DNA from: Betaproteobacteria bacterium | Lineage (GTDB): Bacteria > Pseudomonadota > Gammaproteobacteria > Burkholderiales > Rhodocyclaceae | Reading direction: 5' to 3' | NCBI GenBank assembly: GCA_028065725.1 | Contig: JAPTVL010000175.1 | Coordinates: 1-9,444 of the forward strand | DNA: 9,444 nt | Part shown: positions 1 through 6,755 of the stretch, piece by piece | How the letters are laid out: every line of letters begins with the position of its first letter | Numbering within the stretch: position 1 is the stretch's first letter | Position numbers and translations under genes: made by a program | The notes under the pieces: generated by a model | Database searches by the model: none | What the model was told of the DNA's origin: nothing | The model's input: the letters and a program-made list of their open reading frames with translations, nothing else

Positions 1-866
1 GCGCCCACGGCCGCAGCCGGCGCGTGACGGTGTATGGCGAGGGGCCGGATTTTTCCCGCGCCTTCAACATGCACGTGGCGGTCGGTCAATTTCTGCCCGC
101 CGACGATCCGCGCAATCCGCGCGCCTATGCGGTGCTGGGTTCCAAGGTGCGCAGCGAGCTGTTCGGCAACGCCAATCCGCTCGGCGCCACCCTTCAGGTC
201 GGAGCATTGCGTTTTCGGGTGATCGGCGTGATGGCACCCAAGGGTCAGGTGCTGGGCTTCGATCTCGACGACACCGTCTACATCCCCACCGCGCGTGCAC
301 TTGAAGTGTTCAACCGCGAAGGCGTGATGGAAATTCACGTCGCCTACCGGCCCGGCTCGCCCTTGCAGTCGGTGGTCGACGACATCAAGCGCATCCTGAT
401 CGCGCGCCACGGCCGCGAGGATTTCACTGTCACGCCACAGCAGCAGATGCTCGACACCCTGGGCACCGTGCTCGACGTGCTCACCTTCGCCGTCGCCGCG
501 CTCGGCGGCATTTCGCTGCTGGTCGGCGCGGTGGGCATGGTCACGCTGATGCACATCGCGGTGGCCGAACGCGTCGCCGAGATCGGCCTGCTCACCGCGC
601 TGGGCGCGACGCGGGCGCGCATCCGCACCCTGTTCCTGATGGAATCCACCGTGCTGTCCACCCTGGGTGGACTCGGCGGCCTCGCCATCGGCGCCGGCAT
701 CGCCTGGCTCCTGAAGACCATGGTAAGCGGCCTGCCGGTCAACACGCCGTGGGACTACGCCATCGGTGCACTGGTGGTGTCGGTGCTGATCGGGCTGGCT
801 GCGGGCGTCGTTCCGGCGATGCGCGCGGCGCGGTTGAATCCGGTGGATGCGCTGCGCACCGAGTGA
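1..866 (+). CDS. MacB/FtsX-type ABC transporter permease, 5' end missing
   Basis: C-terminal 287 codons of an inner-membrane ABC permease of the MacB/LolC/FtsX superfamily; the frame is open to the left edge, so the true start lies outside. The first ~150 visible residues look like the end of a MacB periplasmic core domain (VTVYGEGPDF, later GDxL-type beta-rich sequence RFRVIGVMAPKG). Three hydrophobic segments follow at about visible residues 158-185, 208-237 and 250-270. The FtsX hallmark is present between them (ISLLVGAVGMV, then AERVAEIGLLTALGATRARI), and the protein ends in the usual AARLNPVDALRTE tail. Family members work with a separate or fused ATPase and either export substrates or move lipoproteins by mechanotransmission; the partner ATPase, and often a MacA-like adaptor, would be expected upstream. 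The substrate cannot be told from this fragment. The TGA stop at 864-866 directly abuts the stop codon of the convergent gene. Confidence 0.9.
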   Translation, partial: AHGRSRRVTVYGEGPDFSRAFNMHVAVGQFLPADDPRNPRAYAVLGSKVRSELFGNANPLGATLQVGALRFRVIGVMAPKGQVLGFDLDDTVYIPTARALEVFNREGVMEIHVAYRPGSPLQSVVDDIKRILIARHGREDFTVTPQQQMLDTLGTVLDVLTFAVAALGGISLLVGAVGMVTLMHIAVAERVAEIGLLTALGATRARIRTLFLMESTVLSTLGGLGGLAIGAGIAWLLKTMVSGLPVNTPWDYAIGALVVSVLIGLAAGVVPAMRAARLNPVDALRTE

Positions 867-1181
867 TTATGCTTCGTAGCCTTCGCGATGCGTGGCGTTG
901 ATGGTGCGCAGCAGTTCCCGGAACGGAATGCTGCGCTCGTGCTTCTTGAACAGGGGCATGAAGGGCAGATCCTCGCCCCTCCCCACGCCCTCGTATTTAC
1001 CGGACACCATCGATTCGTGCAGGTCGCGCAGCATCTTGTCCAGATCGTCGAGAAAAGGGGTATAGGCGGATGCCTCGTCGTCGTCGTGTTCCAGGCAGGC
1101 GCGCAGTTCGTCGACTTCGTACACCGCTTCGTGCACCAGATCGATCAGTTCGTTGAGGTCTTTGGCTTTCTTCATGGTCAT
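867..1181 (-). CDS. small acidic protein of unknown function
   Basis: A 104-residue protein that I do not recognise. It begins MTMKKAKDLNELIDLVHEAV. The N-terminal half is acidic and looks helical (LVHEAVYEVDELRACLEHDD, then FLDDLDKMLRDLHESM). A more basic tail with a distinctive GKYEGVGRGEDLPFMPLF segment ends in RTINATHREGYEA. There is no signal peptide, membrane segment or cysteine-pair motif, so it is probably cytoplasmic. The frame stays open upstream to 1256, but that extension would run through the terminator hairpin at 1220-1256. I therefore chose the ATG at 1181; the ATG at 1175 is equally possible. Neither has a clear Shine-Dalgarno sequence. The opposite strand also carries a 110-codon open frame here, but its composition looks like an antisense shadow. 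The gene lies downstream of the signalling operon in the same direction, separated by a likely terminator, so it is probably transcribed on its own. Confidence 0.65.
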   Translation of the reverse strand: MTMKKAKDLNELIDLVHEAVYEVDELRACLEHDDDEASAYTPFLDDLDKMLRDLHESMVSGKYEGVGRGEDLPFMPLFKKHERSIPFRELLRTINATHREGYEA

Positions 1182-1219
1182 GCGGTTTCGGGACAAAACG
1201 TAAGGATACCGCCATGTTG

Positions 1220-1256
1220 AAAAAAGGCGGTGCCCCCGGATCCCGATCGGGTGCAC
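1220..1256 (-). terminator. rho-independent terminator after the c-di-GMP gene
   Basis: Read on the minus strand, 1256-1230 can fold as GTGC-A-CCCG paired with CGGG-G-GCAC (two 4-bp arms around one A/G mismatch, loop of nine). It is followed by CGCC and then six T residues (1225-1220). It lies 34 bases past the stop of the GGDEF-EAL gene. The four bases between stem and T-run, and the internal mismatch, make it weaker than an ideal terminator. A second GC-rich inverted repeat (GGGCT/AGCCC/GGGCT at 1263-1278) lies between it and the gene's stop. Confidence 0.55.
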
Positions 1257-1289
1257 TCAGCGGGGCTAAGCCCGGGCTCGAAAGACGGG

Positions 1290-3965
1290 TCAGGCGGCGG
1301 GGCTGAGCGCAACAGTCTCCGGCAAGGGCTGCGGCCGCGCCAGGGCGTAGCCCTGGGCGTGGTCCACGCCGAGTTCATGAAGCAGCGCAAGGATAGGCGC
1401 GGTCTCCGCGCATTCGGCCACGGTCTCGATCGCCATCACGTGGGCCACCCGGTTGATCGCCTCCGCCATGGCGCGCGTCAGGCGGTCTTCGGCTATGGTG
1501 CGGATGACACTGCCATCGATTTTGAGAAAATCCACCGGCAACTGCTTGAGGTAGGAAAATGAAGACATGCAGCTGCCGAAATCGTCCAGCGCGAACAGGC
1601 AGCCTGCGTGCTTGAGCGTCTGAATGAGGTGCGTGGCATGGTTCAGGTTGGCGATGGCCGCGGTCTCGGATATCTCGAAGCAAAGCATGTCAGCCGGGAC
1701 GCCATACTCGGCCAGAAGGCTCTGCACGAATTCGGCCAGGCGTTCGTCCGAGAGCGAACTGCCCGACAGATTGACGGCGTAGATCGGCCGCTCAGCCACC
1801 GATGCCAGGCGCTGCTGCACAGCGTGATGACGAATCACTTCGCGCACCACCCAGCGGTCGATCGTCGGCATCAGGTTGTAACGCTCGGCCGCAGGCACGA
1901 AGGCCATCGGTTCAACGACCCGATCCTCTTCATCCAGCAGACGCAGCAGAATCTCGTAGTGCGGGCGGCCCCGGCCCTGTCCTTGGCCATTCTGCCCAAG
2001 CGGCGCAATGATCTGCCGGTACAGGCGAAAACGGTCCGTATCGAGTGCGTGTGTCAGGCGCGACACCCATTGCATCTGGGTTTTCTGCTGGGCGAGCGTG
2101 GCGTCGTCCGGCTGGTACAGATGCACCCGGTTGCGACCCTGCTCCTTCGCCGCGTAGCAGGCGGCATCGGCGGCGGCGAGCGCGGCGGATACGCTGCCGG
2201 TGGTGGCGGACAGCGGCACCAGACCGATGCTCGCGCTGACCGAGAACGGTTTGCCCTCCCATACGAAACGATAGTCCTGCGTCGCGTCGCGCAATTCCGT
2301 GGCGATGCGCATCGCCTGGTCCAGAGGACAGTGTTCGAGCAGCACGCCGAATTCGTCGCCCCCCAGCCGCGCCAGGGTGTCTCGACTGCGCAGGCGCTCG
2401 TGCAGCCGCTCCGTGATCTGTCGCAGCAACTGGTCGCCCGCGGTGTGGCCGCAGGTGTCGTTCACCACCTTGAAGCGGTCAAGGTCGAGGTAGAGCAGCG
2501 CGTACGCCTCGCCGTCTCCCCGTGTTTCGATCAGCATCCGCTCCAGCCGGCGCTCGAACTCCTGACGGTTGACCAGGCCGGTGAGCGCGTCGTGCGTGGC
2601 CTGGTACGAAAGCAGGTGCCTCAGGGCCTGCGACTCGGTGACGTCGTGGAACACCAGTACCGCCCCAGTGACGCGTCCCGCCTCGCGCATCGGCTGCGCC
2701 GAATATTCCACGGGAAAGGAACTTCCGTCCTTGCGCCAGAGCACTTCCACCAGGCCCTGGGATGGCCGGCCCGCGCGAAACGCGTCGTAGATGGGGCATG
2801 CCTCGGCCGGGTAGGCGCTGCCATCGGCGTGGGTGTGGTGAATCAGCGCATGCATATTGCGTCCCACCAGTTCGTCACGGGTATAGCCGAGCATGGCCAG
2901 CGCCGCCTCGTTCACGAAGGTGCAGCGCCCCTCGGTGTCGAGCCCGTAGATGCCTTCGCCGGCCGATTCGAGCAGCAGGCGGAAGCGCGCCTCGCTGGCG
3001 CGCAAAGCCTGCTCGGCCTGACGGCGCTCGCCGATTTCTTTCACCAGGTTGGCGTTGGCCGATCTGAGCATCTCGGTCTGTTTTTCCAGTTGGCCGGTGC
3101 GTTCGGCCACCAGTACCTCAAGATAGCTGCCGTGAAATTTGAGTTGCTCCTCGCGCAGCTTGTCCTCGGTGATGTCGATCAGCACACCCTGCAGGCACAA
3201 CGGCGCGCCAGCCGCGTCGTGCACCACGCGGGCTTCGTCGAGGAACCAGCGCGCCTCGCCGTCGCGCGCCAGCAGGCGATATTCGCAGCGCAGCGGCTCG
3301 CCCGATTCGTAGCTGCGGGCGTAGGCGGCATGCACCCGCGCCAGGTCTTCGGAGTGAACGCGGTTGAGGAGGCCGTCCGGGTTCGCCAGCCATTCGTCCG
3401 GAGAAAATCCCAGGCGCTCGATCTGCGGGCTGACATAGAGCAGGTTGCCAGGCACATCCAGCGCGGCGGTGAAGGTGATCGCCGGAATCTGTTCGACCAG
3501 GCTGCGGTATTTGGCCTCGGCGGCACGCAGTTGTTCTTCCGCTGCGCGCTTGTCGGCATGCGCCTGGCTCTCCCGCAGCACGCGATGGATCACCGTCGGC
3601 AGCAGTTTGAGGTAGTCGCCCTCGCCGTCCTTGACCAGGTAGTCGCGCGCGCCGCGGCGCATGGCGTCCACCGCGATGGCGATGTCCTGGGCACCGGTCA
3701 GCATGACCACCGGCACCGGCATCTCGCCGCCGCCGCCGGCGGCGAGCTCGGCGAGAAACTCCACCCCGTCCATGTCCGGCAGGTGGTAGTCGAGCAGGAT
3801 CAGGTCCGGCGCCTCGGCATGCATGCGTTTCAATCCGGCGCGCGCGGTGTCGGCTTCCTCCACCTCGAATACGTAGTCGGATTCTGCGCCCAGTGCGCGG
3901 CGGCAGGCGAGCCGATCGACCGCGTCGTCCTCCACCAGCAGCACCCGTATCGGCGCGTGGCTCAT
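1290..3965 (-). CDS. REC-PAS-PAS-GGDEF-EAL cyclic-di-GMP signalling protein
   Basis: An 891-residue soluble protein that probably makes and/or breaks the second messenger c-di-GMP. The receiver domain (1-125) has D13/D14, phosphoacceptor D59 (LILLDYHLPD), T90 and K112. PAS1 (about 145-268) is followed by a charged, probably coiled-coil linker (266-325) and PAS2 (about 325-445). The GGDEF domain (about 450-615) has an intact GGDEF at 535-539 and an RxxD inhibitory site (R526, D529) at the standard five-residue spacing. The EAL domain (about 630-885) reads EILLR at 671-675 and keeps N732, E764, D794-D795, K815, D817, E851 and Q871, the metal and substrate residues of active phosphodiesterases. 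So both activities look possible. The loop after DDFG is GSCMSSF rather than the common GTGYSSL. The ATG at 3965 overlaps the TGA of the preceding receiver gene (ATGA), which fixes the start and implies translational coupling; no strong Shine-Dalgarno is needed or seen. Longer frames reading upstream into the receiver gene are out of frame with it and not real. Confidence 0.92.
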   Translation of the reverse strand: MSHAPIRVLLVEDDAVDRLACRRALGAESDYVFEVEEADTARAGLKRMHAEAPDLILLDYHLPDMDGVEFLAELAAGGGGEMPVPVVMLTGAQDIAIAVDAMRRGARDYLVKDGEGDYLKLLPTVIHRVLRESQAHADKRAAEEQLRAAEAKYRSLVEQIPAITFTAALDVPGNLLYVSPQIERLGFSPDEWLANPDGLLNRVHSEDLARVHAAYARSYESGEPLRCEYRLLARDGEARWFLDEARVVHDAAGAPLCLQGVLIDITEDKLREEQLKFHGSYLEVLVAERTGQLEKQTEMLRSANANLVKEIGERRQAEQALRASEARFRLLLESAGEGIYGLDTEGRCTFVNEAALAMLGYTRDELVGRNMHALIHHTHADGSAYPAEACPIYDAFRAGRPSQGLVEVLWRKDGSSFPVEYSAQPMREAGRVTGAVLVFHDVTESQALRHLLSYQATHDALTGLVNRQEFERRLERMLIETRGDGEAYALLYLDLDRFKVVNDTCGHTAGDQLLRQITERLHERLRSRDTLARLGGDEFGVLLEHCPLDQAMRIATELRDATQDYRFVWEGKPFSVSASIGLVPLSATTGSVSAALAAADAACYAAKEQGRNRVHLYQPDDATLAQQKTQMQWVSRLTHALDTDRFRLYRQIIAPLGQNGQGQGRGRPHYEILLRLLDEEDRVVEPMAFVPAAERYNLMPTIDRWVVREVIRHHAVQQRLASVAERPIYAVNLSGSSLSDERLAEFVQSLLAEYGVPADMLCFEISETAAIANLNHATHLIQTLKHAGCLFALDDFGSCMSSFSYLKQLPVDFLKIDGSVIRTIAEDRLTRAMAEAINRVAHVMAIETVAECAETAPILALLHELGVDHAQGYALARPQPLPETVALSPAA

Positions 3966-4378
3966 TGCGGCAGCTCGGAGAGCGTCCAGTAGGCGTCGAT
4001 GGAGCGGACCGCTTCCACGAACTGCTTGTAGTCGACCGGCTTGCGGATGTAGCCGGCCACCCCGAGATCGAAGCTGGCCACCTTGTCCTGCTGTTCCTCG
4101 GAGGTGGTGAGCACCACCACCGGGATGCGCCTGAGCGTGGCGTCCTGCTTGGCCACCTGCAGGAACTCGATGCCCCCCATCACCGGCATGTTGAGGTCGA
4201 GCAGGATGATGCACGGCATGACCTGCCCCGGCTGGCGCAGATAGGCCAGCGCCTCCTCGCCGTTTTCGGCCTGCACCATGGGGTTGCCCACATGCAGCTC
4301 CTTCAGGGCGCGGCGCACGGTCATGGCGTCCACCTCGTCGTCTTCCACCAACATGATTGCCTTGCACGTTGTCTTCAA
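3962..4378 (-). CDS. stand-alone response regulator receiver (CheY/Rcp1-like)
   Basis: A single receiver domain of 138 residues with no output domain. It carries the acidic pair D13/D14 (IMLVEDDEVD), phosphoacceptor D61 (LLDLNMP), T91 and K113 (IRKP). The C-terminal helix ending YWTLSELPQ is typical of the small receivers that pair with phytochrome-type and other PAS kinases. I place the start at TTG 4378. It overlaps the kinase stop as TTGA, has GGGAG eight bases upstream, and keeps the first beta strand (KAIMLV) intact. The alternative ATG at 4354 has AAGG five bases upstream but would begin inside that strand and give 130 residues. The gene lies between the kinase and the REC-PAS-GGDEF-EAL gene with 4-base overlaps on both sides. 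It is probably a phosphate acceptor for that kinase, acting either as a shuttle or as a competing sink for the downstream receiver. Confidence 0.9.
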   Translation of the reverse strand: MKTTCKAIMLVEDDEVDAMTVRRALKELHVGNPMVQAENGEEALAYLRQPGQVMPCIILLDLNMPVMGGIEFLQVAKQDATLRRIPVVVLTTSEEQQDKVASFDLGVAGYIRKPVDYKQFVEAVRSIDAYWTLSELPQ

Positions 4379-5937
4379 TTGAGTTGCTCCCGCCGGTTGG
4401 TGCCGCCACGCGGCAGGGTAAAGAAAAAGGTGCTGCCGGCGCCCGGCTGCGATTCGATCCACACGCGCCCGCCGTACATCTCGACAATTTTTTTCACCAG
4501 CGCCAGGCCGACGCCGGTGCTCTCCACCCGGTCCTTGGGGGCGAGGGTCTGGAACAACTGGAAGATCCGCTTGAAGTGCCGCGGCTCGATGCCGGGCCCA
4601 TTGTCGCTGACCGTGAACTCCCACTCCTGATCGTGCCCCACGCAGCCGACACGGATCAACCCTTCCGGCTTGTCGAGATATTTGATGGCGTTGGAAAGCA
4701 GGTTCTGGAACAGCTGCAGGATGCGGGTGCGCTCGGCGCGGATGGTCGGCAAACCGGGGGGGACTTCGACGCGGATGTGGGACGGCGGCGCGAGCATCGC
4801 CAGCGCTTCCTGCACGATCTCGTTCACATCCACCGCCACCACCGCCTCGCGCACGCGGCCGACGCGGGAGTATTGCAGGATGCCGTCGATCAGGCTGTCC
4901 ATGCGCCGCACCCGTTGGATCAGCAGGCGCAGGTGCTCCTTGCCGTCGGCATCGAGCTTCTCCGTCTGATCGGCGCTGATCCAGTCGGCCAGCGAGCCGA
5001 TGGCGCGCAGCGGCGCCTTCAGATCGTGGGAGACGACGTAAGCGAAGTTCTTCAATTCCTCGTTCGCGGTTTCCAGCTCGTGAATCAGCCGCGCCTGGCG
5101 TTCCTCCGCCAGCTTGCGCACGGAAATGTCGTGCACCAGGCCGGTGAACAGGCGGCGGCTGCCCACCCGCATTTCACTCACCGCCAGTTCGATCGGAAAG
5201 GTGGTGCCGTCCTTGCGCTGCGCGACCACCTCGCGGCCGAAACCGATGATGCGCTTCTCGCCAGTGTCCAAATAGTGCTGAAGATAACCGTCGTGCTGTT
5301 CGCGGTAGGGGGAGGGCATGAGCAGGGAAACGTTTTTGCCCATCACTTCGGCCGGCGCATAACCGAACAGGCGTTCGGCGGCAGGATTGAAGGAGTCGAT
5401 GGTGCCGCGCTCGTCTATGGTGATGATGGCGTCCACCGCCGTCTCCACGATGGCGGCAAGCCGCGCGCGCTGCTCTTCCAGCGCGTCCTCGGCCCGCTTG
5501 CGGCGCGTGATGTCATGCACCGTGGCGAGAACATAGCCGCCTTCCAGCGGACTCAGGCTGACATCCGCGGCGAACTCGCTGCCGTCCTTGCGCAAGCCAT
5601 ACAGTTCGAGCCCGCCGCCCATGACCCGGCTGCCCGGGTGCGCTGCATAGTGTTGGCGCTGGGTGGCATGGGAGGCGCGAAAGCGCGGCGGAATCAGGCT
5701 TTCAACCGACAGTGCGAGCAATTCGGCCCGCGAATAGCCGAACAGCGCTTCGGCGGGCGCATTGGCCAGCACGATGCCTCCGGTCGAATCGGTGATCAGC
5801 ATGGCATCTGCGGCCGACTCCAGCAGCCACAACAAGCCTTTTTCTTCCAGCCTTTTTATGAAAGTTCTCCCACGGATTTCAGCGCTACTAAAAATGACGC
5901 GCTGAACCTGTTTTTTTTTAATTAATATACATGCCAT
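4375..5937 (-). CDS. soluble PAS-PAS sensor histidine kinase, FixL-like second PAS
   Basis: A kinase of 520 residues from ATG 5937, with no membrane segment and so a cytosolic sensor. PAS1 spans about 35-144 and PAS2 about 160-274. A short coiled coil leads to HisKA (about 294-361) with phosphoacceptor H304 in YVVSHDLKAPL. The HATPase domain has its N-box Asn at about 416 (LLSNAIKY), DNGPG at 445-449 and GVGLAL at 475-480. PAS2 resembles the FixL haem domain: PYREQHDGYL places His215 where FixL has its proximal haem ligand, and R235 sits exactly 20 residues later, like the distal Arg of FixL (H200/R220 in Bradyrhizobium). PAS1 has an aligned His (H90), but Leu at the distal position. After the phosphoacceptor the sequence is DLKA instead of the D/ExxT/N phosphatase motif, so phosphatase activity may be weak. 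The start is uncertain: ATG 5937 and ATG 5970 both lack a Shine-Dalgarno. TTG 5835, which has GGAAG eight bases upstream, would give 486 residues and still contain both PAS domains. First gene of the three-gene signalling operon. Confidence 0.9.
   Translation of the reverse strand: MACILIKKKQVQRVIFSSAEIRGRTFIKRLEEKGLLWLLESAADAMLITDSTGGIVLANAPAEALFGYSRAELLALSVESLIPPRFRASHATQRQHYAAHPGSRVMGGGLELYGLRKDGSEFAADVSLSPLEGGYVLATVHDITRRKRAEDALEEQRARLAAIVETAVDAIITIDERGTIDSFNPAAERLFGYAPAEVMGKNVSLLMPSPYREQHDGYLQHYLDTGEKRIIGFGREVVAQRKDGTTFPIELAVSEMRVGSRRLFTGLVHDISVRKLAEERQARLIHELETANEELKNFAYVVSHDLKAPLRAIGSLADWISADQTEKLDADGKEHLRLLIQRVRRMDSLIDGILQYSRVGRVREAVVAVDVNEIVQEALAMLAPPSHIRVEVPPGLPTIRAERTRILQLFQNLLSNAIKYLDKPEGLIRVGCVGHDQEWEFTVSDNGPGIEPRHFKRIFQLFQTLAPKDRVESTGVGLALVKKIVEMYGGRVWIESQPGAGSTFFFTLPRGGTNRREQLN
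4387..4391 (-). promoter_or_regulatory. ribosome binding site supporting a TTG start
   Basis: GGGAG on the minus strand, eight bases before the TTG at 4378 and within the last codons of the kinase gene. Spacing and strength are better than those of the AAGG in front of the internal ATG at 4354, so this site argues for the longer receiver protein. Confidence 0.5.
5911..5930 (-). promoter_or_regulatory. AT-rich tract, possible -10 region of the kinase operon
   Basis: In a GC-rich window this 20-base stretch is almost pure A/T. On the minus strand it contains TATATT (5929-5924), then TAATTAA and a run of A. It could be a -10 element for the kinase operon, but the hexamer at -35 distance (TGGCGT) is a poor match, so this would need an activator or another sigma factor. 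If it is the promoter, translation must begin downstream, which favours TTG 5835. Confidence 0.3.
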
Positions 5938-6086
5938 CCTGGACGGACGCCATCTTTGGCGCTGGTGCATGCATGGTACTTAATCAGGATTGCCTTTCTG
6001 AAACCCATTTGCAGGCCGACGGCTGGCCCGGGCCTGTATAAGGTCGCGGTCATTCCGCACATGCACTATGGTGTAAATGCAATGAC

Positions 6087-6091
6087 AGGAG
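6087..6091 (+). promoter_or_regulatory. ribosome binding site of the nitroreductase gene
   Basis: AGGAG eight bases before ATG 6100. It decides the start of the nitroreductase: the frame is open back to an ATG at 5956, but no comparable site precedes that or the intervening ATGs. Confidence 0.75.
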
Positions 6092-6099
6092 CGATTCCG

Positions 6100-6684
6100 A
6101 TGCCGACCACCCTCCTCGATTCCATCAAACAGCGCTATGCCTGCCGCCAGTTTCTGGCAGGGCAGTTCGTAACGTCCGACGAACTGGCCTTGCTGCTGGA
6201 AGCCGGCAGGCTTGCCCCGTCCGCTTTCGGGGTGGAGCCCTGGCGTTTCATCCTCGTCGATGCGGGAAAACGTGCGGCCGTTACGCGGGCCTGCTACGAC
6301 CAGCCCGCCGTGACGACCGCTGCCGCCCTGATCGCAATCGTGGCGCTGGTGGCGGTGCTCGACCCGGACTCGGACTACGTGCGGGCGCGCTTCAAAGCCG
6401 AGGCGCGCGGCGGCGACATGGCGCCTGTTTACGAAGCGTATCGCGCCTTCTATCAGGCCGAATCGATCGCTGCCTGGGCACAGGGCCAGTGCAATTTCGC
6501 GGCTGCGCACATGCTGCTGCAGGCGGCGCACATGGGGCTCGACAGCTGCCCTATCGGCGGATTCGATTCGGACGCGCTGGCGACTGCGCTGACGCTCCCC
6601 ACAGGCGAGATCCCCGCACTGCTGATCGCCCTCGGGCACTGCAGTTACCCGGCCCCTGAACGGCTGCGCAAAGCGCAGGATTGA
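6100..6684 (+). CDS. NfsB-like nitroreductase family FMN oxidoreductase
   Basis: A 194-residue cytosolic flavoprotein of the nitroreductase family. These homodimers bind FMN and use NAD(P)H to reduce nitro compounds, quinones or flavins. FMN-contact features are visible: the R12/R16 pair in QRYACRQF, APSAFGVEPWRF at 39-50 (family form APSxxNxQPWxF), and GLDSCPIGGFD at 146-156, which is very close to the NfsB/DrgA subgroup. The length is slightly below the usual 200-217. The expected Asn in the APS motif is Gly here. The true substrate cannot be inferred. The gene is divergent from the kinase operon, with 162 bases between starts where no convincing sigma-70 promoter is obvious (a TATAAG lies near 6037 without a good -35). 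It is monocistronic and convergent with hdrB, 71 bases away. The neighbourhood gives no firm functional link, although divergent placement from a putative oxygen or redox sensor would be compatible with shared control. Confidence 0.9.
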   Translation: MPTTLLDSIKQRYACRQFLAGQFVTSDELALLLEAGRLAPSAFGVEPWRFILVDAGKRAAVTRACYDQPAVTTAAALIAIVALVAVLDPDSDYVRARFKAEARGGDMAPVYEAYRAFYQAESIAAWAQGQCNFAAAHMLLQAAHMGLDSCPIGGFDSDALATALTLPTGEIPALLIALGHCSYPAPERLRKAQD

Positions 6685-6707
6685 TCAAAACCTCGCCGCC
6701 ACGACGT

Positions 6708-6734
6708 AAAAAAACAGGGGCACGCAGCCCCTGT
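6708..6734 (-). terminator. rho-independent terminator of the qmoB-hdrC-hdrB operon
   Basis: On the minus strand a perfect 8-bp stem (ACAGGGGC/GCCCCTGT, 6734-6714) with a five-base loop is followed at once by a run of seven T (6714-6708). It lies 21 bases past the hdrB stop and marks the operon end. On the + strand the same hairpin is followed only by CTTGTT, so it would be a weak terminator for the nitroreductase gene. Confidence 0.9.
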
Positions 6735-6755
6735 CTTGTTCACGGCTGATGCAGT

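Noticed and set aside
1608..3992. Long + strand open frame of 794 codons antisense to the GGDEF-EAL gene.
   Set aside because: It is rich in His, Arg, Gln and Val with no recognisable domain, as expected for the antisense shadow of a GC-rich gene. The minus strand encodes clear REC, PAS, GGDEF and EAL domains.
5500..5800. PAS1 of the kinase as a second haem domain, because a His (H90) aligns with the PAS2 ligand position.
   Set aside because: The distal Arg position is Leu, and the surrounding LELYGLRKDGSEF pattern is common in PAS domains not known to bind haem.
5881..5919. AGCGC/GCGCT inverted repeat followed by nine T on the + strand, as a possible terminator.
   Set aside because: The stem is only 5 bp with a 13-base loop, seven bases separate it from the T-run, and no + strand gene ends there.
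4357..5925. 522-codon + strand open frame opposite the kinase and part of the receiver gene.
   Set aside because: Shadow composition and no ribosome binding site or domain; the minus strand carries an intact kinase core with all motifs.
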